From positions 19,339,001 to 19,403,000 of the forward strand of contig JAPTOF010000007.1 in NCBI GenBank assembly GCA_028554755.1: 64,000 nt of DNA. The letters run 5' to 3'. Positions 49,260-61,427 of the stretch are shown piece by piece. Position 1 is the first letter of the stretch. Every line of letters begins with the position of its first letter. The stretch comes from Cordia subcordata (Eukaryota > Streptophyta > Magnoliopsida > Boraginales > Cordiaceae). The notes beneath the pieces are model-generated. The model did not search any database. It was not told the DNA's origin and saw only the letters and a program-made list of their open reading frames with translations. Made by a program: the position numbers and the translations under genes.

Positions 49260-49489
49260 AAGGCTTATTTGGATTGGTTTTTTTTAAAAGTATTTTTTTA
49301 ATAATTTTTAAAAAATAATTTTTTTTAAAAGCTAAAAATTTTAGTTTCTAAAAAAAGTTGTATTTGAACTTTTTTCAGAGTTTCAGCTTTTTTGAAAACC
49401 AAATCAAATAGTTATTACAAATTTAATATAATTTTTTCAAGAAAAAAATACTTTTTCCTAGAAAATAGCCAATCCAAACAAGCCCTAAT
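49260..49489. mobile_element. MITE family C (Tourist-like), copy 6
   Basis: Best-preserved copy: ends AGGCTTATTTGGATTGG and, inverted, AGGGCTTGTTTGGATTGG, with TAA on both outer sides (TTCTAA|AGGC ... GCCC|TAATTA). About 228 bp. Confidence 0.8.
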
Positions 49490-50255
49490 TATGTTAACAA
49501 GTTAGTCAAAACTTACTCTTTACTTGTTACGTAATTTTTTTTTTCGTATTGCGGCAAATGTACAATCTTTACTTAGAACAAACTTTGATGTGATTAGTAT
49601 TGCTTCATTCCTCTTCTTAATGTTATCTAGTGTTGGCAATAAAGTTGGAGTAGAGTCCAATAGCTAACTCCTATTTTGGACATGGTAGATAAACATTTGT
49701 CTTTGCTCCTATCATATGCATGCTATCAAGATAAATTTCGGTACCATCTCCACTGCTATACATAAAAGCATTCAAAATGTTTTATTTTTATTTTTATTTT
49801 TTTTGCTAATTAAGGAGTATTCAACCTTGGTTTTCAAAGTGGCATAAAAAACTTAAAGGTGGAGCAATACCCCTACCCCGTCCCACATTGGATATGAGTT
49901 TTTGGCAAAAGATTTTGCCCTAATTTTTGCAGGGTGGAATATCATTACCAAACTTAAATTGCTATATTTACTTTGACCTACGAAAGAAGGGAAAAAATCT
50001 CATTAGGAACTAATAATACTCAATCTCTCAAGCCAAATTATCGAACATTCCTTCAATAATTATTTTATTTCAACACACACAAAAGAATAAGAAAAAAAAA
50101 ACAGAGACGAAGGCTAATAGAACAACAGCCCGATACCTTTACCAAGTTTGTCTAGTTGTGAGCCACTTAAAACGAATATAAGCAACTCACGTGGGCAATC
50201 CTAGTGCTTTATTCTACAAGGGCAATGGTTCTACACAAACAGAAAATGGGGAACC

Positions 50256-50511
50256 GCCCCCAGGGGCATAGGTGAGTTGGTAAGTGGCCAGGTGATTAGG
50301 GTGGTGACACCCTGATAACGCGGGATCGAGTCCGTGTGGCGGCAGTACTCCGCTGAAATATTGCGGGGGCTGTTGCTGGATTTTCACGCCCGTTGGTCCT
50401 CTCCCTGGTCGGGCTGCCACTCACGCACATCCCTCGATTTACCTCCCGCCTGGTTAAGGGGCCTCTGGTCAGGTGGGAAAGGGGTTCTCCTTTGGTTAAC
50501 CCTTTTAAAAA
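50256..50511 (+). mobile_element. SINE family S2 with perfect 15-bp target duplication
   Basis: AGAAAATGGGGAACC occurs at 50241-50255 and again at 50512-50526. The 256-bp insert begins with a tRNA-like head: A box around 50268-50280 (ATAGGTGAGTTGG) and B box GGGATCGAGTCC at 50322-50333. It is GC-rich compared with its surroundings and ends CCTTTTAAAAA. The perfect duplication points to a recent insertion. Unrelated in sequence to family S1 beyond the promoter boxes. Confidence 0.92.
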
Positions 50512-51600
50512 AGAAAATGGGGAACCACATTGGCCCTGGCCAATTTGAAGATATGGTGTGTGCTAACAACGTTATTGTTAAGTCGAAATCCGTAGGACCA
50601 AATGTTACTAATACTTTCGTAATATTTACTTGTATTTATGAAGACGAAATGGGCCCAAAAATTATACTAAACTGATGAACTGTAATTGCACAATAAAATT
50701 CCTATACTAAGCACCAAGTAAGGCACCCACCCAGGACAAGGTATGGGATTAATTCGAGTCATAAACTGTATTCGGCATCAGTTTTTATCGCTAGTGTTGG
50801 TGTCTCTCGGGATTATAGTCCTACCAAAGTTTTTTGTTCAGCAAAGAGGAAAAAAGGTAAGAACAAAGGAAGTGCATGGAGAAAGGGGTGTGCAAACTAT
50901 AGGGGATACTTACCATTCCTCGTTGTTTTTGCAATGAAATGTTGGGACATCAAAATCATAAGGAAGGTTTAGGCACACTAGTTACCAAATTCACGTTTAA
51001 GGACATGTAGGCCAAGTATACACATGGGTTCCGCCTACCCTTGTGATTGTTGACGTTTCGAGTATCGTAATCATCATTGCTAGTGCTTGGACAAGGGAAA
51101 AAGTATGATTCGACTATTATATGGGTTTGATTTGCTTTATATATCATTGAAATATTATATTGCCTAAGAAAATTGAATTTAAACATGGTATTTGTACCCC
51201 ATTTTGGTGTTTTTTGAGCTTTTTTTTTCAACTTGTTATCATAATTCAACTTGTCAATGCAGGAACTTCTAATCAAGATTATAAGTTTGGGACTTTATGA
51301 TTGATCTTTTCGATAAATGACTGAAAAGTTTTAAAATGCCAAAATGGTCTAGAGCTAGAGAATTTTCAATGTTCAAATCGATAATAGAGGGTAGAAGAGT
51401 ATATAGCAAGAAATTAAGTGAAAAATGATGCATAGGCAGTAAGTAAAGATTGATAAAACTACTGATGAATAAGTAAAGGTGGATAAGAAGAATAAGTCAG
51501 AAATTTGAGAAAGATAATTACAGAGGGTTAAGTATCACAGTCAAGTCAGTAATTATATATATTTGGCTGTTAGTTACATTTAGAAGTAAAGTTAAATGCA

Positions 51601-52052
51601 CAATTACTGCCTGTAGTTTATAAAAATAATATTGCTGGCCCCTATGTTTTTTTAAACAATCTAAAACCCCTGTACTTTATAAAATATAGCATGAGCACCT
51701 CAATCGTTAACGATATTGTTAATCTTAACATAATTTAGGCAACACGTGCTTTATATTTTACTTCTTTTAAAAGTGAAAATAGTTCTACAAAAATCTGTAT
51801 TTCTAAAAAAATATTTGTAGTAAATATAAATTAATTTTAGTCCTATGTACTTGTCAAAAAAATGTAAAATTCATAAAAGAATATAAAGTGCATGTTTCCC
51901 AAATTCTATTAAAATTAATGACATAGTTAACGATTGATGTGCTCATGTTATGTTTTGTAAAATATAGGGGGGGTTTTAGATACTTAAAAAAATATGGGGG
52001 ATAGTAGCGTTATTTTTGTAAACTACAGAGGGTGATGGTGCATTTAACCCTC
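51601..52052. mobile_element. Mutator-type MITE with long terminal inverted repeats
   Basis: Left arm GTTAAATGCACAATTACT... and inverted right arm GGGTTAAATGCACCATCACC... match for about 135-150 bp, including CTGTAGTTTA(T/C)AAAAATAA, ATCTAAAACCCC and ATCGTTAAC. TAGAAGTAAA is found at 51591-51600 and 52053-52062, fitting the 9-10-bp target duplication of MULEs. No ORF, so non-autonomous. Confidence 0.85.
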
Positions 52053-52062
52053 TAGAAGTAAA

Positions 52063-52827
52063 ACAAGAATTAACTAGTTATACTTGATCCAAGTATAAGT
52101 ATTTATATTATAACCAAAAACTAATGTTATATTTGGAAGTATATTTCATGTTTGTTACACTTAGAAGTGTAGCTAATTTAAATTACATAGGCAAATTTTG
52201 TTTTACTTTGCGGTGTAACAAATGAATAACAAATTTTGCTATCATAAAAAAATATTAAATATTAAATATAAAAATACCAATATCATTGTTATGACTAGAC
52301 ATGTACATTTAAAACTGTAACTAGAATAAAAATTATTATTTTACTCTGTTAGGCTTACTCCAAGTATAACAAAAAAAAGAGTAACTATAAGTCTAAAATC
52401 TTTTAGTAATATATAGATTAATAAAATATGATGAATAAGTTTCTCAACACTATAATTAATTAGTGATTTAAGGATCTAAGAAAAATTGTTTGTCTATACG
52501 ACACCAACCCTCTCAACATGAGCTTGGCACAACGATTATGGTACCAAACAAATCCATAAGAATCAATAAGCACTTATATCAACCTTATGTACTTATCCTC
52601 CTTGGGCTAAAAAGTATTGTTATGCAAAGAACCAAATCTGGGCTTTGCGGAATTGGTTCAATGGTGCCCACCGCCCACATAACGAATTGGTTTGGTTCTC
52701 TCTAATTTTCGAACGCTCTGGATCTTAGATGGACCGATCACATTTTTTCAACTGTTATATAGCCTCTTGCTTGGACTCTTCATCATGAATTAAAATTCCT
52801 GCTTTGCGCTTCTAATTTTGCATACTA
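52063..52827. other. Intergenic, no gene seen
   Basis: AT-rich; a 71-codon ORF at 52490-52705 resembles no family I know and is probably chance. Confidence 0.4.
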
Positions 52828-53377
52828 ATGCTGTATTTGGTATAAGTTTATTATAAGATGCTTATTTTATTTGATGTTTATATAAAAAAAATATGGTTTG
52901 TTGTTGAGTTTGCATAAGATGTTTGTTATGAGATGTCTCATCTATAGTTGTAAAATAATAAGGATTGCTCTGATGATACAAAAAGCATCACTTGTTTTGA
53001 GTTTTCATAATATGCTTGTTATAAGATGTCTTATATCTTATTATAAGGAAAAAAAAGACATAATAAATATTGACTCCTTCATATCAACAAGATAAGTATT
53101 ATTTATTTATTTATTTTTGCATTAAGAGAAATTTAATTGGCAAAGTTTGATTATCGATGCACTTGACAGAGCCTGACTACAAATTGGCAAACATTGGGTG
53201 CACAGTATGTCTCTTATACTGTGCACTAGTTAAATTAAGGGCACTCAACCCAGGCCAAGAGATTGAATTCAAAACTGAGTCCTGAATCGTGTCCATATAT
53301 AGTTCTTATCGCTGAGATATTCCTGAGGAACAAGATAAGCATCTTATAGTAAGTTTATTCCAAATGTAGGATAAACC
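52828..53377. mobile_element. MITE family D, copy split by a SINE
   Basis: Ends GCTGTATTTGGTATAAG and, inverted, CCTACATTTGGAATAAAC, followed inwards on both sides by TATAAGATGCTTAT. The uninterrupted relative is at 33110-33402. The SINE 53101-53328 accounts for the extra length. Confidence 0.75.
53101..53328 (-). mobile_element. SINE family S1 nested in MITE D
   Basis: The reverse complement begins TCCTCAGGAATATCTCAGCG, has the B-box region CAGGACTCAGTTTTGAATTC, the S1 body and a TAAA-rich tail. AACAAGATAAG flanks it on both sides (53086-53096 and 53329-53339), a target duplication of at least 11 bp. Confidence 0.82.
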
Positions 53378-54011
53378 CATGATTCATCGTATGTGCATCA
53401 GTATTGTCAAAATGGGCTGCTGGTTTTGAACGATTAGTCTTGTTGTTCTTGGTGGGTGTCATGTGTCAAAAATAACTTTGGTCCATTTCCATAAAGTTAA
53501 AAGTGGATCCTACCAATGAAAATCAAATATTACTTGAATAAGAATCTGTTGCGGATAGCGACATTAGTCAGAACTCCATGAAAGATAAAGAGTATATATA
53601 AGGTAAACTTGCATTGAAAAGAATGCATTGGTAATTTTTAGTATATTGAAGACAGTAAAATTTGACCAAAAAAGAAAAGGACATTAGAAAAGGAATTTCA
53701 TGTAAAGAGGATATTTAAATTCGTAATAAATGTATCAATTGCATTTTCCATTGAGCAATTCACATATACGAGGGTGTAGTTGGTGTCATTTTATAATCAT
53801 TTTAGAGAACGTTTTCCCCCCGCTTCCAGTTACCCACTCGTGCAAATTTTACAATTAGTCTCCATTAAGCAATGTAACTAACCTCCAATATCGCCAAAAA
53901 GTGATGCAAACGATCCTCACATGTCAATAAGTATTGATAACTAAAGACTTGTTTGCATTCTTTTCCTCCCCTACTTAAAAAAAAAAAGTACATTCTTTCT
54001 ATATAACTATT

Positions 54012-54406
54012 TAAGGGTGTTTGGCTAAGTTTATAAACTAGTCAAACCAACTTATAAGCTAAAAATGATGAAAAATATATTTGGTAAAGAAACTTATAAG
54101 CAGCTTCTAAGCCAACAAAGAAAAAGCAGCCCTGACTAGCTTTTTTTGGAGAGCTTATAAGTACTTGGTCAAACATATCAAAAAGACATATTTATTCTTA
54201 AAATTTTATCACATTAATTGGTGACATGTTCTTTTTAGTCATTTTAAACTACCATTGCTATTTATAAACACTTTTTTACTAAACATGTAGAAGTTTATAA
54301 GTACATATTTATCCAAATATATAACAACTTGCTTATAAGCACCTTTTACTTATAAGCATCAACTGCTTATAAGTACTTAAAAATAAGCTTAGCCAAACAG
54401 GCTCTT
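54012..54406. mobile_element. MITE family A, uninterrupted copy
   Basis: Ends AAGGGTGTTTGGCTAAGTTTAT and, inverted, AAGAGCCTGTTTGGCTAAGC. Interior (GGTCAAACATATCAAAAAGACA, TCACATTAATTGGTGACATG) matches both sides of the nested copy at 14.9-16.5 kb. Confidence 0.8.
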
Positions 54407-54409
54407 AGT

Positions 54410-54562
54410 TTCGCTTCAAAAAAAACTAAAGCTTTAAAAATAACTAAAATGTAACTTTTTCTAAAAGTCAAAATTTTAATTCTTCAATTTTTTTTTTTTT
54501 GCTCAGGGGTTGTTAAAAAAACAAAAGATGCTTCTTAAAAGAAATCAATCCAAACGACCCCT
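54410..54562. mobile_element. MITE family C-like partial copy
   Basis: Right end TCAATCCAAACGACCCC is family C; the left side is short and adjoins family A. Confidence 0.45.
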
Positions 54563-55400
54563 AAATGCACTATTTTTTTGTGGCACTAATATTAAATGCA
54601 TAACTCTAAAATAATACGGACTAATTTCCCCTACATTTTAGTAGATTTAGAACTAATTACATGACTTCTATAATAATAATAAGGGCTAAAATAAAACAAC
54701 ATGTAAACAATAAGGAATAATCATAAAATTTGCCCATAACTATGCACTAAAAATTCCTTCCCAAGTCAAATTCATTCATGAGTTGATACAAATCAAAGGA
54801 AAAAGATATTCCTTTCGTCTCAAAATAAATAACCTCTTTGCTTTTATGAGTTAAAAGTAGTGGGCTTCTAAAAAGTAAAATTTCACATCAATTCATCGAT
54901 CTCATCATAAATTATCATTACAATCATAAAAAAATCACACTTCCATGTAGAATTTAATTTTTTGTCTCCTTTCATTTTTTTAAATAATAGAAATCTTGTT
55001 CTTGCTAAAATTACATTAATACTTTATTCTAAAATTATAAATATACATAATAAATCTCAAAGAACATTTCAAGTGGGTAAAAAATTCACCATTCCACACT
55101 CTCTCGGGAAAATTCATCTTAAATAAAAGATTTAAGCATCGCAAACGTGCCTGAAGAGGTAAAAAGACAAAAATTACCGCCTGCAAGAGTCAGGACGCAG
55201 ATGTGTACCACTACTGTAAAAGCAGACACAACCCGAGGGTAATTAATTAATTTCGGCTCAAACAATGACTTTAATGCTTTCAACGGCACCAATGGCGTGG
55301 CAGGTATTCGTAAAATAAAGACACAACCAAGGGCAAGATTGTCATTTCGATATGTTTAATTCCCAAAATACCCCTGTTGAGCACGAAACGGTTCAGCTTC
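54563..55400. other. Upstream region of the VOC gene, no gene seen
   Basis: AT-rich spacer and promoter; nothing coding. The last 250 bp become less AT-rich. Confidence 0.5.
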
Positions 55401-55409
55401 TTCGCGTCC

Positions 55410-55417
55410 TATAAATA
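55410..55417 (+). promoter_or_regulatory. TATA box of the VOC gene
   Basis: TATAAATA, 110 bp upstream of the ATG and followed by a CT-rich leader (55461-55503). Position and context are typical of a plant core promoter. Confidence 0.7.
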
Positions 55418-55527
55418 TCCCTCCCTCTAAGACAAAAATTTATTCGATTTATCCATTTCACTCTCTCTCTCTCTCTTGCTCTTCTTCTTCATTTTCTCTC
55501 TCTTAGGCTTTTGCTCTGTGCTCAGCG

Positions 55528-56538
55528 ATGGCGCAGGAGGTTCAGAACGGCGGAGCTCAGAACGGAGAGGCAGCGGTGGCGGCGGCGGAAGCGGCTGAGA
55601 AGGCAGTGACGTTCATCTCGGTGAAGCCGCGGCTGTTCGTGGAGGCGCCGAAGGCTAACGACGCCGTGCAGTTCTACAAGGCGGCGTTTGGTGCCGAGGA
55701 GGTGAACCGCGTTGTGCATCCTAAGAGGAAAGCTGAGCAAGAGCTCCCTCTGGTTCTCGCCGCCGAGCTTAAGCTTGGTTCCTTCTCCATTCTCGTCTCT
55801 GACCTCACCGACGACTCGCCTGCACCGTACGTTACTTTCTAAACTTTTTTTATTCTCCATTTATTCTTTATTTTCACGTCTGTGATAGATGTGCTTTTTG
55901 AGATCTACTTTTTTTTTTAAATGCATGAGCGCTTTTCACTGTTTCTTTTATTTTTTCTTTATATTTTTTTTGTATTTTGGTAGTTTAGGAGTTTTTAGGC
56001 TTATTCTCTGTTATTTTGTGGTTATGTCAACTTTTTTTTTAAAAAAGAATTTTCTGCACACTTTTATCTTATCTCAGTGTAAAAACTCTTTTTTACTATT
56101 TGTTCTTATCTGAGTATTCACTTTTCTGTAAGCTGTTGAGACTTTTTCTCCTTTAACGTAGTCGTCTTTACTCCATTGACTTCTTTAAACGTGACTTTGT
56201 GAGGAAACTTTCAGTTGGGTGGGGTGCCTAAAATATTTTTCGCCGTTAAATTTGTATGTACGTATGTATCTTTCCGTTAGAAGCCGTTTTTGAAAAAACT
56301 GTGGTGTGTTGTATGTATGTTTAGGGTGAAGGGAACTGGCTCTGTGATCTGCCTGGAGACTGAGGACGTGGAAGCTGCGGTGTCAAAGGCCGTGAGTGCC
56401 GGAGCTGTGTCTGAGGGAGAAATCGCCGAAGGTGACGGCGCATGTTGTGGTGGGCGCGTGGGCAAGCTGAAGGACCCCTATGGAAACGCCTGGCTGATTT
56501 GCTCTCCCGCTAAGAAGTGCGCTGATGTGGAGGCCTAA
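55528..56538 (+). CDS. VOC/glyoxalase-fold protein, At5g48480-like
   Basis: Two exons, 55528-55826 and 56325-56538, with a GT-AG intron of 498 bp; 171 codons (170 aa). After a short Ala/Glu-rich N-terminus (1-30) comes a VOC-fold repeat: VKPRLFVEAPKANDAVQFYKAAFGAEEVNR, then LKLGSFSILVSDL, then in exon 2 the partner half with AAVSKAVSAGAVSEG and RVGKLKDPYGNAWLIC. Length and order match the plant protein family represented by Arabidopsis At5g48480, usually annotated glyoxalase I-like. The usual metal-binding His/Glu set of glyoxalase I is not evident, so the reaction is unknown; no transit peptide is obvious, suggesting cytosol. Exon 1 is markedly GC-rich against an AT-rich window, as in many highly expressed plant genes. 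Start chosen: first ATG after the CT leader. Confidence 0.92.
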
Positions 56539-57619
56539 AAAATCGTTCGATTCTAGTTTTCTGAACCTACTTTTGTTCTACTACTTATAAGATGTAATGA
56601 GGTTTGCTCTAACTGCCAAAAGACAAAAAAGTACTTATCCGGTAGATGATGGGATAGATTTTTGTTGGTTAGTATGTCTTAAGATTTTACTTTACTTTCT
56701 AATTGCTGTTTTTATCTAATTGGCGTTTTATTTATTTATTTATTTTTGATAACCTTTGGAATCATCCCCCACCTAGCCCACGATGTATGAACAGCATTAG
56801 TACTGGTTCTAACGGGTCCAGCACGCCTGCATTCTACCATTGACCAAACGGATAAATATGAACCAAACAGACTAGTAGTGGCCTAGGGGGGGGGGTTTTG
56901 ATATTTTGTTATTTTGTTATTTTGTTATTTAATGATCTTATGTTTCCGTTGTGGCACGCTAGAGAGTTTGGGTGAGTGGTAGGTGTATTGTTGTTGAGCC
57001 TCGATAGGGACTGATATCGTACTTTGATGTGCAATGCGGCTTTTGTTTCTTTCGAGGGAGTGTTTTTTTTTTAATAACATAAACTTCTTTGAAAAATTTC
57101 CTTGCAACGCGTCTAAAAATTAAAAAAAGAAAAAGATAAATTAAAATAAAGTTACCGAAGCATAAAATTCAATTATATGTTATATTACGTATGAAATAAG
57201 ATAAATATTATTATATGTTATATTTGTTAATGTGTTAAACGAATTAGATGATAAATTATTTATATAATTTAATATTTTTAGAGGCTTTCAACGTATGGGG
57301 AAAAAGACCAGTGGTAATGGGAAGACCTGACCATATGTCTATCAGTTTATGTTGACGTGGCTAAAGTAAAGATAGTACAAAGATATAGTGGGTGGGGGAG
57401 ATTTGACGGTCCCCAATTTCTAGGGTCTCCAACACAAATTTTCTCTTTTAAGACTCTGTATTGCATTGTCAATGATAAGTGCCTTTGAAATTGGAACGGG
57501 AAAGCATGAAAAATTGTTTCGCTGTTTATTATATAAGATTGAGAGTGTGCAAAAGTAAGATCGTCGATTATTTGAAGTGTCTTCTGTAGTCTATGGGGAG
57601 ACAACACACCAATTTACAA
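56539..57619. other. VOC gene 3' flank and intergenic
   Basis: Presumed 3' UTR then AT-rich spacer. A G10 run followed by three TTTTGTTA units is at 56887-56930. No gene seen. Confidence 0.45.
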
Positions 57620-57830
57620 AGTATCTCAAGACGTTTGGTGGTAAGAGTTGAGGTTAGATACAGTTTAAGAAATGGGTTCAATTTCGATCTCTTACTCTAA
57701 ATTGATTGTTTTAATTTATATGGTGATTAAATTGTGGATTAGTCCTTGCACTTGAGTTTTATCAATTGGTGGTTGAGTCATGTCAATTGTCTAATAATCG
57801 AGTTTCGTCAATTAGATTTTTTTGACATCA
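57620..57830 (+). mobile_element. SINE family S1, degenerate copy
   Basis: A-box region CTCAAGACGTTTGGTGGTAAG, B box GGGTTCAATTTCGATC, and 3' end GTCAATTAGATTTTTTTGACATC as in other S1 copies. Confidence 0.65.
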
Positions 57831-58133
57831 AAACACGGCAACTAGCAAATATTCAAGAGGTGAATTTGACAATAGTCAAAGATGTGTTAGATAAAGGTGA
57901 AATGTGCAAGTATGAATACTAGAAGGCAAAGAATAAGAACGTACACGAATTGGGGGTTTTTTGGGGTCCTAAGAAATTGAGAAAACTGATGGTTTGGAGT
58001 TGAGTGGAAAATGTTCACGTAGTTTCATTATGAAGAAAGGTTATGATTTTGGGATTAAGCGGATGCTTATTAATAGAGAAAATATAGGACACTAGTGCCT
58101 TTAGCAGGTCACATTTCATTCCTTATGACATAG

Positions 58134-58363
58134 GACTCATTTGGATTGGTTTTTTTTAAAAGCGTTTTTTTAACAGATTTTGAAAAATAATTTTTTTTGA
58201 GAAGCTGAAAATTCTGGCTTTTAAAAAAAGCTGTATTTGAGCTTTTTTCAAAGTTTCAGTTTTTTTGGAAGTCAAATCTAATAGTTATTGTAAATTTAAT
58301 ATAACTTTTTGAGGAAAAAAAATATTTTTTCCTGAAAAAAAGTCAATCCAAACAGGCCCATAT
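58134..58363. mobile_element. MITE family C (Tourist-like), copy 7
   Basis: Ends GGACTCATTTGGATTGG and, inverted, TGGGCCTGTTTGGATTGAC. Interior nearly the same as copies 1 and 6. Confidence 0.78.
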
Positions 58364-60597
58364 ACATTTTGGGAGTTTTGCATACACGAAGACTTCTTTC
58401 TTGTACCCCATAGTCGTAGAGTATGTAGACACATACAAATTTCCTTCTGCCATGACCGTTGAATGTGTTACTTATATTGGCTAAGTTCATGTGTGGAATA
58501 AATATAAAACATTAAATACATTAAATATAAAACATTCTTCTCCCTATCTCTTTACTATTTCAAATCTCCTCAACTTTAAAGTTTTTCTGGTCCTCTTCCT
58601 TTCCGTTATTATCTCAGTTGAAAATTTTAACTTACCAGAATCACCTAGTACAAGAGTTTATGCCACTAGTTACGTTGTTTTTTTAATTACACTTCGAAGA
58701 AATGTTAAAGGAAAAATAATAGATTTCCTGGAAGTATTTTTTTAAATTTTTTCAGTAAATGCAATTTTTTTTTCTTCCAAACATCATTTTATAGCAACTA
58801 AAAAGATAACTTTTAAATTGTTATTACTTATGCTACTAAAAATAACTTTTAAATCGTTATTCTTACGCTTCTAGCTAGGAAGAAATGTAAACAGGGAAAA
58901 TAATATTTTTGACTTTGAAAGCGTAATAAATATTTTGTTACATATGCAAGAGAAAATATATATTTTTAAATTTTTTATAAATTTATATTTTTACTTCCCA
59001 TGTGCCTTTATAGCAAAAAAATGTAGCTTTTAAATTATTATGCTTCTAGTTATAACTGAAAATTTAATACAACTAGTTATCCTTCAAAGTGTAGGAACAC
59101 GTTTAAAATTTTTTATGGATATATATACTTTTATTTTCAAATGTCATTTTATAACAAATAAAAATAACTTAATAAAAAATTTACTTATGATTAAAATTTA
59201 TTTAGTTTTACTTTGGCGCCTACTTCCGGCGCTTCATATTAAAACAAATATATTTTCTTATTCAGTTTTTCTTCTACATTTAACAATCACAAACCCAAAA
59301 CCCTCCTCTACTTCTCCCCCACATCAAACACGCAAAAATCAGATGAAGCTTCATCTCGCCAATTCTTCGCTCCAATCACCAATTTCGGTCTGAGAAAATC
59401 TTGCTATACAGGTGTCTCTCTAATATCTCTGTCATATATATATATATAGTCAAATGGGAATGGCAATTCAATGTTTCACTCCATTGAAGAATTGGTCAAT
59501 TTTCAACCTAGCTCTGCTTGTCATAAAGATGCCAGAGTACGGTTAACCTCTACATTTCATGTATTGCCTTTTCAATTTTAGATAATTATATATGTGTATA
59601 TACATATTACAAAAAGAAACTAAAGGTTGATATTTCTTGTTTTGCATGAGTTTGAAAGTATTGTTTATTGAGTCACTACTTTATTTAAAAGTTTAAGTTT
59701 AGTTATATTTATTTTTTTATTATATTTAATGCGTTACCTTAATTAGTACAGCCTAATTAGCTTGCATGTGGACAAATTTAATATTTTTTAAATAGGTGAC
59801 GGTGAGTTTTAAACCTAAAATCATTTGGCACGTGCCGTCACATGCAGCTTGATTTGTTCAGTGCTTGTACATGACAATAACAGTCAGGTTCAGACCTTGA
59901 GATCATTGGGTTTCTAGACTCTCATATCATATTGAGTTACTATCTCATCTAAAAATTTAAATTTATATAAAAAATTTAATTATATTTATTTATTATACTT
60001 AACATTGTTAAGATCATTCTTATTGCCGTAAGGATACTGTGATTGATAATTCTTGGTTTGCAGGAGTTTGAAAGTACCGTTGAGATCATTCTCTGCAAAT
60101 CCACGTTTCACTAGCTTGTTAGTTATAATGATACTTTAATGTAAGTAATATTTCTACTTTTACGTGACAAGGCTGTCCATTTAAGATAAATTACTTTTAT
60201 CAATATTTTCACTTTACGTTTTCATGTATAAGAATGAGACTAACCATACTTTTTTTTTTCCTTATTAATACTCATTTAATTTGTTATCTGTATCTATATA
60301 CTATATAAAGGAATGTATATGTCATATTTAAAAATATCACATGTCCTCTTCTTATGCATTCTTTTTCTCTTTAAAATTTATTTCCATTAATTCATGTTAT
60401 ATCATAATTGAGCAATATCTTTAAATTCAAGTGATTTATACTAATTAAAGTCATATCCATATAATGATTTTATTTCTTAATCTAAAATGAACACTATCTT
60501 TTCAATTATAAATTATTTCACAATTTGATTATTTATACATAATTCAACATTATATTTTTGGTCAACTAAATTATTATATTTTTACCTTTTTTATGCC

Positions 60598-60639
<42 letters not shown>

Positions 60640-61260
60640 TCCCTTTCCGTATACTTCCCTTAATTGTTTCCAAGATTATCTCATTTTACAAAAAATATAA
60701 CAATTAACCATCAACAATAAATAAAATATTATACTTCCGTTACACATCATATCTTAATTGAATTCCAGAATTTTATATAATATTTTAATAGATTTTTTAA
60801 TTACAAATAATTTATCAATTATTAGATATTTTTATTCAAACTCTTCTATTTATTTTTATATTGAAAAATATGGCCTATATTCAAAATTGGATATTGATAA
60901 TTTAATTTTTCCTTCATGAGTAACTAGAATGATAAACTTTTACATTTTTAATATAATTATATGTCTATACCTTGGAGATTAAAAATAAACTTATTTTTAG
61001 AAATAGGATACTTGACTTTCTATATATATATTTTTGTAGAATATTTAAAAAATATGTTATATTATTTTAACTATAATCTTTAAAAGTAATACACTTAGAT
61101 TAATCCTATCCCTCTTTTTTATTTTGTAATCCTTATATAAAGTCATATCTTTCAATATATGATTATTAATAAAAACTAACAAATAATAAAATTTCAAAAG
61201 ATATATTTGTATTTCATCATCAATTAAAATACAAAAATTTGTCATAAATGATAAATAAAT
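58364..61260. other. AT-rich intergenic, no gene seen
   Basis: Very AT-rich; one (TA)n microsatellite at 60600-60638. A short duplicated phrase (GAAATGTAAA...GGAAAATAAT) occurs near 58700 and 58890. No coding sequence recognised. Confidence 0.5.
60600..60638. repeat. (TA)n microsatellite
   Basis: About 19 TA units. Confidence 0.95.
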
Positions 61261-61267
61261 ACATGAA

Positions 61268-61427
61268 AGACAGGGTGAGATTGAAGAAGGTACAAGTTTG
61301 GCTCAATTGAAAGGCACTGTGAGTGAAGAGATGGAGTCTCTTCGTGGATCTGGGGACGAGGTGGAGCATGTGTACGATGTTTCCGGATCGAGTGGTGTTA
61401 GCTTTAAGGCTAAGGATGCTGTGGAAC
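61268..61427 (+). pseudogene. Coding-like fragment interrupted by a hAT-like element
   Basis: An open stretch with ordinary codon use (EEGTSLAQLKGTVSEEMESL, GDEVEHVYDVSGSSG, SFKAKDAVEL) stops exactly where the hAT-like element begins. I do not recognise the family. It may be the interior of the LTR element whose 3' end lies at 62594-62829, or a captured gene piece. Confidence 0.35.

Noticed and set aside
50256..50511. A tRNA gene suggested by A and B boxes
   Set aside because: It has a SINE body and a 15-bp target duplication, and no tRNA fold.
50334..50675. 113-codon ORF
   Set aside because: Most of it is translation of the SINE at 50256-50511.
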